This document shows, piece after piece, positions 20,386-30,485 of a DNA stretch of 64,000 nucleotides. The position numbers were made by a program, and so were the translations under genes. The DNA comes from a bacterium YEK0313. GTDB taxonomy: Bacteria; Pseudomonadota; Alphaproteobacteria; Rhizobiales; Phreatobacteraceae. A model generated the notes under the pieces. The model searched no databases. It was given only the letters and a program-made list of their open reading frames with translations, and was not told where the DNA came from. The stretch is taken from the NCBI GenBank assembly GCA_000751295.2, contig CCMO02000001.1:1785501-1849500 (forward strand). The letters are read 5' to 3'. Positions within the stretch are counted from its first letter, which is position 1. Each line of letters begins with the position of its first letter.

Positions 20386-20474
20386 GGTGGAGTGGCGAAG
20401 GGAGCAGGCAAGCCGAGGGCTCGGTCGCTTCAGGATCACCTGCCCCATTCGCCCCTCGCCGCTCGCCACTCGCC
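20386..20474. repeat. Intergenic inverted-repeat element, copy 1
   Basis: Two arms rich in GGCGAGTGGCGAA-like words face each other: 20386-20408 (GGTGGAGTGGCGAAGGGAGC..) and 20439-20474 (complement of GGCGAGTGGCGAGCGGCGAG..). A small hairpin CCGAG-GG-CTCGG lies between them at 20413-20424. A related element occurs at 59895-59982. It looks like a dispersed extragenic palindromic repeat rather than a gene. Confidence 0.55.
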
Positions 20475-20501
20475 CACTGCCGGACCTGGACCTCGCCTCC
20501 G

Positions 20502-21764
20502 ATGCGCATGATCGCCGCCGATGACCTCGACCTTGCCGACTTCCTCCGTCCGGGCGACCGGATCGTCTGCGGCCAGCTCACCGGCGAGCCGGCGACGCTG
20601 ACCGCGGCGCTGGCGGCCCAGGCCGGGCGCATCGGCGCCATGGATGTGTTTCTCGGCGCCATGCTGTCGGACACGTTCGCCGCCGACTGCGCGCCCGAGC
20701 TGCGCTTCACGAGCTACGGCGCCATCGGCACCAATGCGCGGCTCGCGCGGGCCGGCCGCCTCGCGGTCCTGCCACGCCATTACGGCGCCCTGGCGGCCGC
20801 CTTCGACACCGGCGAGATCCGCGCCGACGTGGTGCTGCTGCAGGTGGCCCAGGGCGTGGACGGATTCAATCTCGGCCTGACCAACGACTATGCCGCGCGG
20901 GCGGCCCGCCACGCCCGCGTGGTGCTGGTCGAGACCCATGCCGCCATGCCGGAGGCGACCGGCGCCAGCCTCCCCGGAGACGTTGCGGTCGGCGCCGTCA
21001 TCGGCGGCCGGCGGCCGCCGATCGCCCTTCCGGCCGGCGCGCTCGGCCCGGTCGAGCAGGGCATCGCGCGGCATGTCGCCGGCCTCGTCGGCGACCGGGC
21101 CACGCTGCAGATCGGCATCGGCTCGATTCCCGACGCGATCCTGTCGGGCCTTGCCGGCCACCGCGATCTCGGCATCCATTCCGGCGTGATGACCGAGCGC
21201 GTGCTCGACCTCATCGAGGCCGGGGCCGTGACCAATGCCCACAAGACCATCGATCCCGGCGTGACGGTGACCAACACGGTCTGCGGCACCGCCCGGCTCA
21301 ACGCCCATGTCCACCGCAACGCGGCCGTCGCCGTGCTGCCGGCAAGCCATACGCACGGCATCGGCGTGCTGGCCGCCCAGGACCGGTTCGTCTCGATCAA
21401 TTCGGCAATCGAGGTCGACCTGACCGGCCAGGTCAATGCCGAGCTTGCCGACGGCCTGCCCGTCGGCGGCGTCGGCGGCCTCGTCGACTTCGCCCGCGGC
21501 GGCCTTGCCGCCCGCGGCGGGCGGGCGATCATCGCCCTGCCGTCCACCGCCCGCAGGGGCACCGTGAGCCGCATCGTGGCGCGCGCGCCGCGCGTGACGC
21601 TCGCCCACAGCGACGTCGACGTGATCGTCACCGAGCACGGCGTCGCGGACCTGCGCAACGTGCCGGTGGAGGCGCGCGCCGAGCGGCTGATCGCCATTGC
21701 CGATCCGCGCTTCCGCGACATGCTCGCGCAGCAGGCCCGGGACGGCAGCGCCCGGCCGAATTGA
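20502..21764 (+). CDS. Acetyl-CoA hydrolase/transferase family protein
   Basis: A 420-residue class I CoA-transferase of the 4-hydroxybutyrate CoA-transferase/acetyl-CoA hydrolase family. The catalytic glutamate is E304 in NSAIEVDLTGQVNAE, which forms the CoA thioester; the glycine-rich C-terminal segment GGVGGLVDFARGG is present. It probably moves CoA between an acid and acetyl-CoA or succinyl-CoA to feed the acyl-CoA dehydrogenase upstream. The neighbour is 133 bp away across a repeat element, so co-transcription is uncertain. A second ATG two codons in is also possible. Confidence 0.88.
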   Translation: MRMIAADDLDLADFLRPGDRIVCGQLTGEPATLTAALAAQAGRIGAMDVFLGAMLSDTFAADCAPELRFTSYGAIGTNARLARAGRLAVLPRHYGALAAAFDTGEIRADVVLLQVAQGVDGFNLGLTNDYAARAARHARVVLVETHAAMPEATGASLPGDVAVGAVIGGRRPPIALPAGALGPVEQGIARHVAGLVGDRATLQIGIGSIPDAILSGLAGHRDLGIHSGVMTERVLDLIEAGAVTNAHKTIDPGVTVTNTVCGTARLNAHVHRNAAVAVLPASHTHGIGVLAAQDRFVSINSAIEVDLTGQVNAELADGLPVGGVGGLVDFARGGLAARGGRAIIALPSTARRGTVSRIVARAPRVTLAHSDVDVIVTEHGVADLRNVPVEARAERLIAIADPRFRDMLAQQARDGSARPN

Positions 21765-21858
21765 CATTGAGCCTGCCGATGCGAAACTGACCGTTGCCTG
21801 CCGAGGCGCAACAGGCAGGACATGACGCCTTTCGTCTCGACGGATTGAGAGGGCTTTC

Positions 21859-23745
<1,887 letters not shown>

Positions 23746-23795
23746 ACCTTCGCAACGCTGCTGCGCTGCCCGCTGGAGCGATCGCCGCCCCGGGC

Positions 23796-24347
23796 CTACG
23801 AGAAATCCGCCCAGCTCAGCTTCCGTGCCTCCATGTCACCGAGCGAGAACACCTCGCGCATGGACCGGATGCCGTGAAACGCGCTGCGCAGATAGACCAG
23901 GGGCGACATTTCGGCGCTGCAGCTCACCGCGCGCACGTTGCCGACAAAGACGGAATGGGTCCTGGTTTCGATCACCTCGCCCAGGTCGCAATCGAAGGCC
24001 GCGACCGCATCGTGAAGCACGGGCGTACCGGTCGTAAGCTTCGTCCAATCGCCGAAGGAAAACCGATCGTCGCCGTCGACGCCCTTCTGGCCGCTGAAGG
24101 TCAGGGCCAGCGCCAGATGCTGTTCGCCGAGGAAATTGACGGCGAAGGACCGTTCGTCGCGGATCCTCGGATTGGCGCTGGCCTTGCGGTTGACGCAGAC
24201 CAGGAGCGAGGGCGGATCGTCCGACAGCGAACAGGCCGCGGTGACGGTCAGGCCGGTGCGCCGGCCGGCCTCGCGCCCGACGGTGACCAGCGCGACGGCA
24301 CCGGCGCAATGCCGCATCGCCTGGCGGAAGACGTGACTTTCCATCAT
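23796..24347 (-). CDS. Flavin reductase (HpaC/DIM6 type)
   Basis: A 183-residue NAD(P)H:flavin reductase with the flavin_reduct fold: FRQAMRHCAGAVALVTVGRE, GLTVTAACSLSDDPPSLLVCVNR, FAVNFLGEQH and VGNVRAV. It supplies free reduced flavin to a partner monooxygenase. The start is taken at the first of two ATGs (24347), where the family domain begins; the open frame before it is low-complexity. The LLM monooxygenase gene ends 149 bp upstream on the same strand, so the pair probably forms a two-component system. Confidence 0.87.
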   Translation of the reverse strand: MMESHVFRQAMRHCAGAVALVTVGREAGRRTGLTVTAACSLSDDPPSLLVCVNRKASANPRIRDERSFAVNFLGEQHLALALTFSGQKGVDGDDRFSFGDWTKLTTGTPVLHDAVAAFDCDLGEVIETRTHSVFVGNVRAVSCSAEMSPLVYLRSAFHGIRSMREVFSLGDMEARKLSWADFS

Positions 24348-24495
24348 GACCTGCCCCGGATCCAGAGACGTGTTCGATCCATCGCTTCCTCGGACCGACG
24401 GTCGACCGTCCGCGCCGCGCGACGAAGCCCGCGCGGCGGATGGCCGGTCGACATCGGAGTGAAGGGTGGAGCGGCGGCGCCGCCCCACCGGCCGG

Positions 24496-25596
24496 TCAGG
24501 CCGCGCGCTCGAGGCCCGGCGTCAGGTGCTTCAGCCGCGGCATGACCTCCTCGGCCAACAGGCGCAGCGAATTGTGCCAGGCTTCGGGCTTGTCCTTGTA
24601 GTCGAAACCGAAGACCAGGAGCGTGCCGAAACCGCCGACCTGATTGTAGATCGTCTCGATCTTCTCGGCGACGGTCGCCGGCGAGCCGACGATCCAGTTG
24701 TGGCGGGCGCAATAGTCGACCGTCACGTCGCTGTCGGGCGTCTCCGGCGTATGCTTGAGATAGTCCTTGAAGCCGAAATGGGCGAGCAGCTGCAGGAAAT
24801 ACTCCTCCATCATGCGGCCCATCATGCCGCCGACCGAAAGCTTCCAGGCCTCCTCGTCGGTTTCGGCGACGAAGACCTCGCGCACCATGCGCCAGTCGCG
24901 CCGGCTGGGCGTGCGGCCGGTGCGCGCCGCGCCGACCTCCACCGATTCCCAGTGGCTCGCAACATAGGCCGGGTTGAGATTGAGACTCATCGGGATGAAG
25001 CCGCGCTCGCCCGCGAGCTTCAGCGTGTCCGACCCCTTGGAGAGGCCAGCCACCGCGATCGGCGGATGCGGCGCCTGGACCGGCTTGATATGGGGTTTCA
25101 GGAAGTCGAACATCACATCCGGCTTCGACACCGTCCAGTATTTGCCCTGGTGGGTGAAGGGCGCCTCTTCCGTCCACAGGCGCAGGATGATTTCCAGCGC
25201 CTCGCGCGTCATGTCGCGATTCTGCCCGGACATGCCGTCGACGTGGAACATCGCCCAGTCGCTCGGCAGACCGCTTGCCGCAACGCCGAAATTCAGCCGT
25301 CCGCCGGACAGGTGATCGAGCATGGCGACGCGGTTGGCGAGCTCGGCCGGGTGATGGTAGGGCAGAAGGAAGCCGCCGGGGCCGAGCCGGATGTTCTTGG
25401 TCTGAAGGAAGGCCTGGGCGAGCAGGAGATCGGGCGCCGGGTGGGGCTCCCAGGGCGCGGTGTGATGCTCGCCGATCCAGCCCTCCTGGAAACCGAGCTC
25501 GTCGCACCAGCGCAGCACCTGAAGGTCCCAGTCATGACCGTCCTTCAGGCTCCTCTCCGGCGGATGCGAGGGCATGGTGAAATAGCCGATATCCAT
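24496..25596 (-). CDS. LLM-class flavin-dependent monooxygenase
   Basis: A 366-residue luciferase-like TIM-barrel protein. Characteristic segments are visible: MDIGYFTMPSHPPER, WIGEHHTAPWEPHPAPDLL, LGPGGFLLPYHHPAELANRVAMLDHLSGGR and the C-terminal IVGSPATVAEKIE. AAGGAGA just before 25596 fixes the start. The family uses reduced FMN and oxygen to hydroxylate, desulfonate or insert oxygen. It is divergent from galD-galB-galC across a 342-bp control region, and a flavin reductase gene follows. It may open or decorate the compound that feeds the gal pathway (inference). Confidence 0.88.
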   Translation of the reverse strand: MDIGYFTMPSHPPERSLKDGHDWDLQVLRWCDELGFQEGWIGEHHTAPWEPHPAPDLLLAQAFLQTKNIRLGPGGFLLPYHHPAELANRVAMLDHLSGGRLNFGVAASGLPSDWAMFHVDGMSGQNRDMTREALEIILRLWTEEAPFTHQGKYWTVSKPDVMFDFLKPHIKPVQAPHPPIAVAGLSKGSDTLKLAGERGFIPMSLNLNPAYVASHWESVEVGAARTGRTPSRRDWRMVREVFVAETDEEAWKLSVGGMMGRMMEEYFLQLLAHFGFKDYLKHTPETPDSDVTVDYCARHNWIVGSPATVAEKIETIYNQVGGFGTLLVFGFDYKDKPEAWHNSLRLLAEEVMPRLKHLTPGLERAA

Positions 25597-25763
25597 GGTG
25601 TCTCCTTGACTTGTTTCCTGGGCCGGGAGCGTCTTGGCGCACTCCACGACCGGTCCGGCAGCAACCGCCGTGCCAGTCGCCCTCCGCATCGCCACCGCGC
25701 GGAAAAAGAAACACGATATCAGTCCGTTGGAGGAAGGCCGCCGACGCCGGGCCGGGCTGGCCC

Positions 25764-25802
25764 GTCGCAGATCTGCGACAGCACGTTTCAGCACTGCGAC
25801 AG
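25764..25802. promoter_or_regulatory. Candidate operator: palindrome plus direct repeat
   Basis: GTCGCAGATCTGCGAC (25764-25779) is a perfect 16-bp palindrome. Its right half CTGCGACAG (25773-25781) is repeated exactly at 25794-25802, 21 bp (two helical turns) downstream. Three equally oriented or mirrored half-sites on one DNA face look like a regulator binding cluster. The protein is unknown. Confidence 0.55.
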
Positions 25803-25855
25803 AGAGGCCGCCCGGCCGCACCGACCCCGGCTTTGAGCGATGGAATTCATCGATA

Positions 25856-25878
25856 GAGGCAAACAGATCATTTGCCTC
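25856..25878. promoter_or_regulatory. Inverted repeat upstream of galD
   Basis: GAGGCAAA-CAGATCA-TTTGCCTC, an exact 8-bp dyad with 7-bp spacer, flanked by further partial symmetry (TCGAT on the left, ATCGA on the right). It lies 61 bp before galD and could be an operator or a leader hairpin. Confidence 0.5.
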
Positions 25879-25938
25879 ATCAATCGAGACACACCATCGT
25901 AGCCGCGATCCAGCGGTGCGGCCGAGAACCTGACAGCC

Positions 25939-27012
25939 ATGCAGACAGCCATTCGATGCATGATGATGCGCGGCGGCACCTCGAAGGGCGCCTATTTCCT
26001 GCGTTCGGACCTGCCGGCCGAGGCGGGCGCACGCGACGCCCTTCTGCTGAAGGTCATGGGTTCGCCCGACGCGCGCCAGATCGACGGCCTCGGCGGCGCT
26101 CATCCCCTGACCAGCAAGGTGGCGATCGTCTCGCGCGCCGCCGATCCCGACGCCGATATCGACTTCCTGTTCGCGCAGGTGCTGGTCGACGAGCCCCGCG
26201 TCGATCTCAACCAGAACTGCGGCAATATCCTCGCCGGCGTCGCGCCCTTCGCCATCGAACGCGGCCTGGTGCCGGCGGCCGACCCGGTCACGCGCGTCAA
26301 GGTGCGCACCGTCAATACCGGCACCATCGCGGAACTGCTGGTCGAGACGCCCGGCGGGCAGGTCACCTATGCCGGCGACGCGCGCATTGACGGCGTTCCC
26401 GGCACAGCCGCGCCGATCGCCATCGACTTTCTCGATGCCGCCGGCTCCGTGTGCGGAGCGCTGCTGCCGACCGGCCGCGCGGTCGACAGGGTCGCCGGCG
26501 TCGAGGCGACGCTCATCGACAACGGCATGCCGGTCATCGTGCTCGCCGCCTCCGCCGTCGGACGCACCGGCTACGAGCCGCATGGCGAACTGAACGAGGA
26601 CACCGCCCTCAAGGCCCGACTCGAGGAGATCCGGCTCGCCGCGGCGCCGCTGATGAACATCGCCGATGCCGCGCACAAGAACGTGCCGAAGCTCTGCCTG
26701 GTGGCCCCGCCGCGGGCCGGCGGCCATGTCTCGACCCGCAGCTTCATCCCGCACGAATGCCATGCCGCGATCGGCGTTTTCGCCGCCGTCTCGGTCGCCA
26801 CCGCCTGCGTCCTGCCGGGCTCGCCGGCGGCCGCCGCGGCGCGCCTGCCGGACGGGCCGACAAAACTCGTCTCGGTGGAACATCCGACCGGCGAATTCAC
26901 CGTGCGGCTCGACGTCGACGGCACGGCGGCAGCGCCCGTCGTGACACGCGCCGGCCTGCTGCGCACGGCGCGCGCCCTGTTCGACGGCACCGTCTACGTG
27001 CCGGCATCCTGA
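25939..27012 (+). CDS. galD: 4-oxalomesaconate tautomerase (PrpF family)
   Basis: A 357-residue PrpF-family isomerase that converts the keto and enol forms of 4-oxalomesaconate in gallate and protocatechuate 4,5-cleavage pathways. Typical segments: IRCMMMRGGTSKGAYFL, IDGLGGAHPLTSKVAIV, DLNQNCGNILAGVAPFAIE and HECHAAIGVF. The length and the two neighbouring enzymes (hydratase and aldolase of the same pathway) make the assignment strong. It is first of a three-gene operon. Confidence 0.9.
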   Translation: MQTAIRCMMMRGGTSKGAYFLRSDLPAEAGARDALLLKVMGSPDARQIDGLGGAHPLTSKVAIVSRAADPDADIDFLFAQVLVDEPRVDLNQNCGNILAGVAPFAIERGLVPAADPVTRVKVRTVNTGTIAELLVETPGGQVTYAGDARIDGVPGTAAPIAIDFLDAAGSVCGALLPTGRAVDRVAGVEATLIDNGMPVIVLAASAVGRTGYEPHGELNEDTALKARLEEIRLAAAPLMNIADAAHKNVPKLCLVAPPRAGGHVSTRSFIPHECHAAIGVFAAVSVATACVLPGSPAAAAARLPDGPTKLVSVEHPTGEFTVRLDVDGTAAAPVVTRAGLLRTARALFDGTVYVPAS

Positions 27013-27062
27013 CCGGCTCCCGATCGTCGCGCACCGCGCGACCACCAAGACAAGAGGCTTTC

Positions 27063-27785
27063 ATGTCCACTGAGAAAAGCGGGCTCGTCGTCACGGCCCA
27101 TCCCGGCGATTTCGTCTGGCGTGCCGGCGGCGCGATCGCGCTGCATGCCGGGAAGGGCTATCGGATGAAGATCGCCTGCCTCAGCTACGGCGAGCGGGGC
27201 GAGAGCCAGTGGGCCTGGAAGAAGGCCGGCATCAGCCTCGACGAGGTCAAGGCCGGCCGGCGCGCGGAGGCCGAAGCGGCCGCCGCCGTGCTCGGCGCCG
27301 AGATCGAGTTCTTCGACGCCGGCGACTATCCGCTGCGGCCGACGGAGGCCATGCTCGACCGGCTGATCGACATCTATCGCGAGGTGAAGCCGGCCTTCGT
27401 GCTGACCCACGCGCTGGAGGACCCTTACAATTTCGACCACCCGGTGGCGGCCCATCTCGCCCAGGAGGCCCGCATCGTCGCCCAGTCGGCCGGCCACAAG
27501 CCCGACCCGGCGCGCAGCTATGCCGCGCCGCCCGTGTTTCTGTTCGAGCCGCACCAGCCCGAGCAGTGCAACTACAAGCCCAACGTCATCCTCAACATCG
27601 ATGCGGTCTGGGAGACGAAGCGCAAGGCCTTCGAGATCCTCGCCGCGCAGAAGCATCTGTGGGACTATTACACCCGCGTCGCGCTCAACCGCGGCGTCCA
27701 GGGCGGGCGCAATACCGGCAAGCCGATGACCTATGGCGAAGCCTATCAGCGGCTGTTCCCGGAAGCGCTGGAGGTGCTGGCATGA
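27063..27785 (+). CDS. galB: 4-oxalomesaconate hydratase, PIG-L type
   Basis: A 240-residue zinc-dependent PIG-L/LmbE-fold protein similar to GalB of pseudomonads, which adds water to 4-oxalomesaconate to give 4-carboxy-4-hydroxy-2-oxoadipate. Zinc-site segment [16 protein letters not shown] (H13, D16), then [18 protein letters not shown] and [17 protein letters not shown]. It is not related to the LigJ-type hydratase. AGAGGC precedes the ATG. Its stop overlaps the aldolase start (ATGA). Confidence 0.9.
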   Translation: MSTEKSGLVVTAHPGDFVWRAGGAIALHAGKGYRMKIACLSYGERGESQWAWKKAGISLDEVKAGRRAEAEAAAAVLGAEIEFFDAGDYPLRPTEAMLDRLIDIYREVKPAFVLTHALEDPYNFDHPVAAHLAQEARIVAQSAGHKPDPARSYAAPPVFLFEPHQPEQCNYKPNVILNIDAVWETKRKAFEILAAQKHLWDYYTRVALNRGVQGGRNTGKPMTYGEAYQRLFPEALEVLA

Positions 27786-28480
27786 TCGGCGTCGTCGTCC
27801 GCAACATCCCTCGCGTCGAGGCCGCCATCGCCGAGCGGCTGGCACGCGCCGGGGTTTCCACCGTGCACGAGGCGATGGGGCGGCTCGGCCTGATGAAGCC
27901 GACGATCCGGCCGGCCTGGCCGGGCGCGCAGATCGCCGGCAGCGCGGTGACCGTACTCGGCCAGCCCGGCGACAACTGGATGATCCACGTCGCCGTCGAG
28001 CAGTGCCGGCCCGGCGACGTGCTGGTCGTCGGGCTCACCGCCGATTCGACCGACGGCATGTTCGGCGACCTGCTCGCCACCTCGCTGAAGGCCCGCGGCG
28101 TCATCGGCCTCGTCATCGATGCCGGCGTGCGCGATGTCGCGACCTTGCAGGAGATGGGCTTTCCGGCCTGGTCGCGGGCTATCTCGGCCAGGGGCACGGT
28201 CAAGGCGACGCTCGGCTCGGTCAACATTCCCGTGGTCTGCGCCGGCGCCGTGGTCGACCCCGGCGATGTCGTCGTCGCCGACGACGACGGCGTCGTGGTC
28301 GTGCCGCTGGCCGATGCCGCGAGGATCGCCGACGCGGCCGATGCCCGCCTTGCCAACGAGACCGACAAGCGCCGGCGGCTGGCGGCCGGCGAGCTCGGCC
28401 TCGACCTCTACAAGATGCGCGAGCCGCTGGCCAAGGCGGGGCTGCGCTATGTCGACAGTCTCGCGGCGCTGAAGGATTGA
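27782..28480 (+). CDS. galC: 4-carboxy-4-hydroxy-2-oxoadipate aldolase / oxaloacetate decarboxylase
   Basis: A 232-residue class II pyruvate aldolase of the HMG/CHA family (also called LigK), splitting the substrate into pyruvate and oxaloacetate. The family's metal and catalytic pair is R117-D118 in [20 protein letters not shown], and the acceptor loop is [24 protein letters not shown]. Start ATG overlaps the galB stop; the open frame upstream is only the galB shadow. It completes the lower pathway to central metabolism. Confidence 0.92.
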   Translation: MIGVVVRNIPRVEAAIAERLARAGVSTVHEAMGRLGLMKPTIRPAWPGAQIAGSAVTVLGQPGDNWMIHVAVEQCRPGDVLVVGLTADSTDGMFGDLLATSLKARGVIGLVIDAGVRDVATLQEMGFPAWSRAISARGTVKATLGSVNIPVVCAGAVVDPGDVVVADDDGVVVVPLADAARIADAADARLANETDKRRRLAAGELGLDLYKMREPLAKAGLRYVDSLAALKD

Positions 28481-28525
28481 GGGCGCCGCATCGGCGCCGA
28501 CCCCACGACGGCGCACCGGTCTTCC

Positions 28526-28546
28526 GGCAGGCTCCGGCGGCCTGCC
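28526..28546. terminator. Hairpin between converging operons
   Basis: GGCAGGC-N7-GCCTGCC, an exact 7-bp stem, lies between the end of galC and the end of the binding-protein gene on the other strand. No U-run follows, so the terminator call is tentative. Confidence 0.35.
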
Positions 28547-28557
28547 ACCGCCGGGTG

Positions 28558-29556
28558 CTACCGGAACGACTGGCGCTGCAGGCCCGCCTTGGCGATCACC
28601 TCGGTCCATTTGGCAATGTCGCCCTTCAGCTTGGCGCCGAGCTCCTCCGGGCTGCTCGCCGCCGCCTCGATGCCGAGCTCCAGGAAGCGCGCCTTGACGC
28701 CGGCATCGTCGAGCGCCGTGCGCAGCTGCCGGTTGATCAGCGCGACGATCTCTCCCGGCGTGCCCTTGGGCGCGAAGACGGCGTTCCACGAGGTCACGTC
28801 GTAGCCGGCAACGCCCGCCTCTGCGACGGTCGGGACATCGGGCAGCGAAGCCGACCGCCGCGCGCCGGAGACCGCGAGCGGCTTCAGCTGGCCGCCGCTG
28901 ATGCCGCCGCTCAGCGAAGCAAAGCTGTCGATGGCGATGTCGACATCGTTGCGGATCGCGCCATTGGTGAGATCGGGCGTGCCGCGATAGGGCACATGGG
29001 TGAAATCGAGGCCGGTGGCCGACCGGAACAGCGCCGCCGACAGGTGCTGGGTCGAGCCGTAGAGAATGGTGCCGACATTGAGCCTGCCCGGATTGGCCCT
29101 GCCATAGGCGAGCATGTCGGGAAGCGACTGGCGCGGCGAAGCGGTGCTGGTGACGAAGACGAAGTCGAACAAGCCGAGCGTCGAGACCGGCACGAAGTCG
29201 CCGACCGGATCGAACTGGAGATTGGTGTAGAGCGCCGCGCTCACCGCGGTGCCGTTGGTCAGGAGCGCCAGCGTATAACCGTCCGCATCGGCGCCGAGAG
29301 CCTGGCGCGCGGCGGCCATGCCGCCGGGGCCCGGCTGGTTCATCACGGTGAGCTGCTGGCCAAGAAGGCCGCTCAGCTTCTCGCCGACGATGCGCGTGGT
29401 GATATCGGCGATGCCCCCGGCCGCGAACGGCACGAAGATGCGGATCGGCCGGTTGGGAAAGCCCGCCTGCGCGAGCGCCGGGGCGGCCAGCGGCAGGCCG
29501 GCGCCGACGGCGGCGAGGCCCTGGAGCATCCGGCGGCGGGAGGGAAGCTGGGTCAT
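28558..29556 (-). CDS. Tripartite tricarboxylate transporter binding protein (TctC/Bug family)
   Basis: A 332-residue periplasmic protein with a signal peptide that resembles a Tat signal (PSRRRMLQGLAAVGAGLPLAAPALAQ in its first 30 residues) and the Bug-family start FPNRPIRIFVPFAAGGIADITTR. Further family marks: GGMAAARQAL and DVPTVAEAGVAGYD. Bug proteins bind carboxylates, including aromatic acids. No TctA or TctB membrane subunit is seen, so it is an orphan receptor or works with a transporter elsewhere. It is last in a minus-strand operon after the LigI-like gene (51 bp gap). Confidence 0.9.
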   Translation of the reverse strand: MTQLPSRRRMLQGLAAVGAGLPLAAPALAQAGFPNRPIRIFVPFAAGGIADITTRIVGEKLSGLLGQQLTVMNQPGPGGMAAARQALGADADGYTLALLTNGTAVSAALYTNLQFDPVGDFVPVSTLGLFDFVFVTSTASPRQSLPDMLAYGRANPGRLNVGTILYGSTQHLSAALFRSATGLDFTHVPYRGTPDLTNGAIRNDVDIAIDSFASLSGGISGGQLKPLAVSGARRSASLPDVPTVAEAGVAGYDVTSWNAVFAPKGTPGEIVALINRQLRTALDDAGVKARFLELGIEAAASSPEELGAKLKGDIAKWTEVIAKAGLQRQSFR

Positions 29557-29606
29557 CGGATCGTCTCCGGGCGCGGCGGCGCCGCAGCGCTGGGGTCTCG
29601 GAATGG

Positions 29607-30485
29607 TCAGGCGAAACGGTAGAGCCGCGCGGGATTGTCGACGAACAGCGCCTGGCGCAGCGCGGCGTCGTCGGTATAGCGGGCGACCACGTCGACGAGG
29701 TCGCCGTCATTGGGCATGTGCGTGACGTTCGGATGCGGCCAGTCGGTGCCCCAGAGCACGCGGTCGGGCGCGGCCGCAAGGAGCCGCCGGGCATAGGGCA
29801 CGACATCCTCGAAGGGAGCCCCGGCGGCGCTGATGCGCTCCGGGCCGGTCACCTTCATCCAGCATTTCTCGTCCGAGGCGAGGAGATCGACCAGCGCCTC
29901 GAAGGCGGCCGCGTCATGGCTCGGACCGGCGCGCACGCCGCCCATATGGTCGATCACATAGGGGATCGGCAGTCCTCTGAGCAGGCCGACGAAATCCGGC
30001 ACGTCCTGCGCCTCGAAATAGAGGTCGACATGCCAGCCGAGCGGCTTGATGCGCTGGACGATGCGATGGAAGGCGGCAAGGTCCGGCGCCGCACCCAGCC
30101 GGCGCACGAAGGTGAAGCGACAGCCGCGGATGCCCTTGGCCGTCAGGTCTTCCAGCTCGCCGTCGGTGAAGCTCTCGTCGACATTGGCGATGCCGAGATA
30201 GCGGCCCCCGCTCGCGGCGATCGCATCGGTCACCACGCGGTTGTCGCGGCCGTGGCAGGTGGCATTGACGATGACCGCGCGGTCGACGCCGAGCACCTCA
30301 TGCAGGGCGCGGAAGGCCGGGAGCGGCGCGTCGTGGGGCGTATAGGACCGGCCCTCGGCATAGGGATAGAGGGCGTGCGGCCCGAAGATATGGCAATGGC
30401 TGTCGCAAGTGAGCGGCGGCAGCGCGAGCGCCGGCCGGCGCGTCTGCGGATCGGGCGGAAGGATGGTGGGTGCCGGCTGGGTCAT
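29607..30485 (-). CDS. ligI: 2-pyrone-4,6-dicarboxylate lactonase-like amidohydrolase
   Basis: A 292-residue amidohydrolase very like LigI, which hydrolyses 2-pyrone-4,6-dicarboxylate to 4-oxalomesaconate. Seen: CDSHCHIFGP (H30, H32), a YAEGRSYTPHDAPL segment typical of LigI, YVIDHMGG and the catalytic aspartate D248 in WGTDWPHPN. Its product is the substrate of galD and galB nearby, which supports the call; broader homologues act on other lactones. The ATG overlaps the stop of the dehydrogenase gene, so the two are translationally coupled. Confidence 0.82.
   Translation of the reverse strand: MTQPAPTILPPDPQTRRPALALPPLTCDSHCHIFGPHALYPYAEGRSYTPHDAPLPAFRALHEVLGVDRAVIVNATCHGRDNRVVTDAIAASGGRYLGIANVDESFTDGELEDLTAKGIRGCRFTFVRRLGAAPDLAAFHRIVQRIKPLGWHVDLYFEAQDVPDFVGLLRGLPIPYVIDHMGGVRAGPSHDAAAFEALVDLLASDEKCWMKVTGPERISAAGAPFEDVVPYARRLLAAAPDRVLWGTDWPHPNVTHMPNDGDLVDVVARYTDDAALRQALFVDNPARLYRFA

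Larger units (their letters stand above)
25597..25938. other. 342-bp divergent control region between LLM monooxygenase and gal operon
   Basis: No believable gene is seen here. The left part (25680-25720) is relatively AT-rich and could hold the monooxygenase promoter. The right part holds two dyads listed separately (25764-25802 and 25856-25878). Both neighbouring operons could be controlled from it. Confidence 0.6.
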
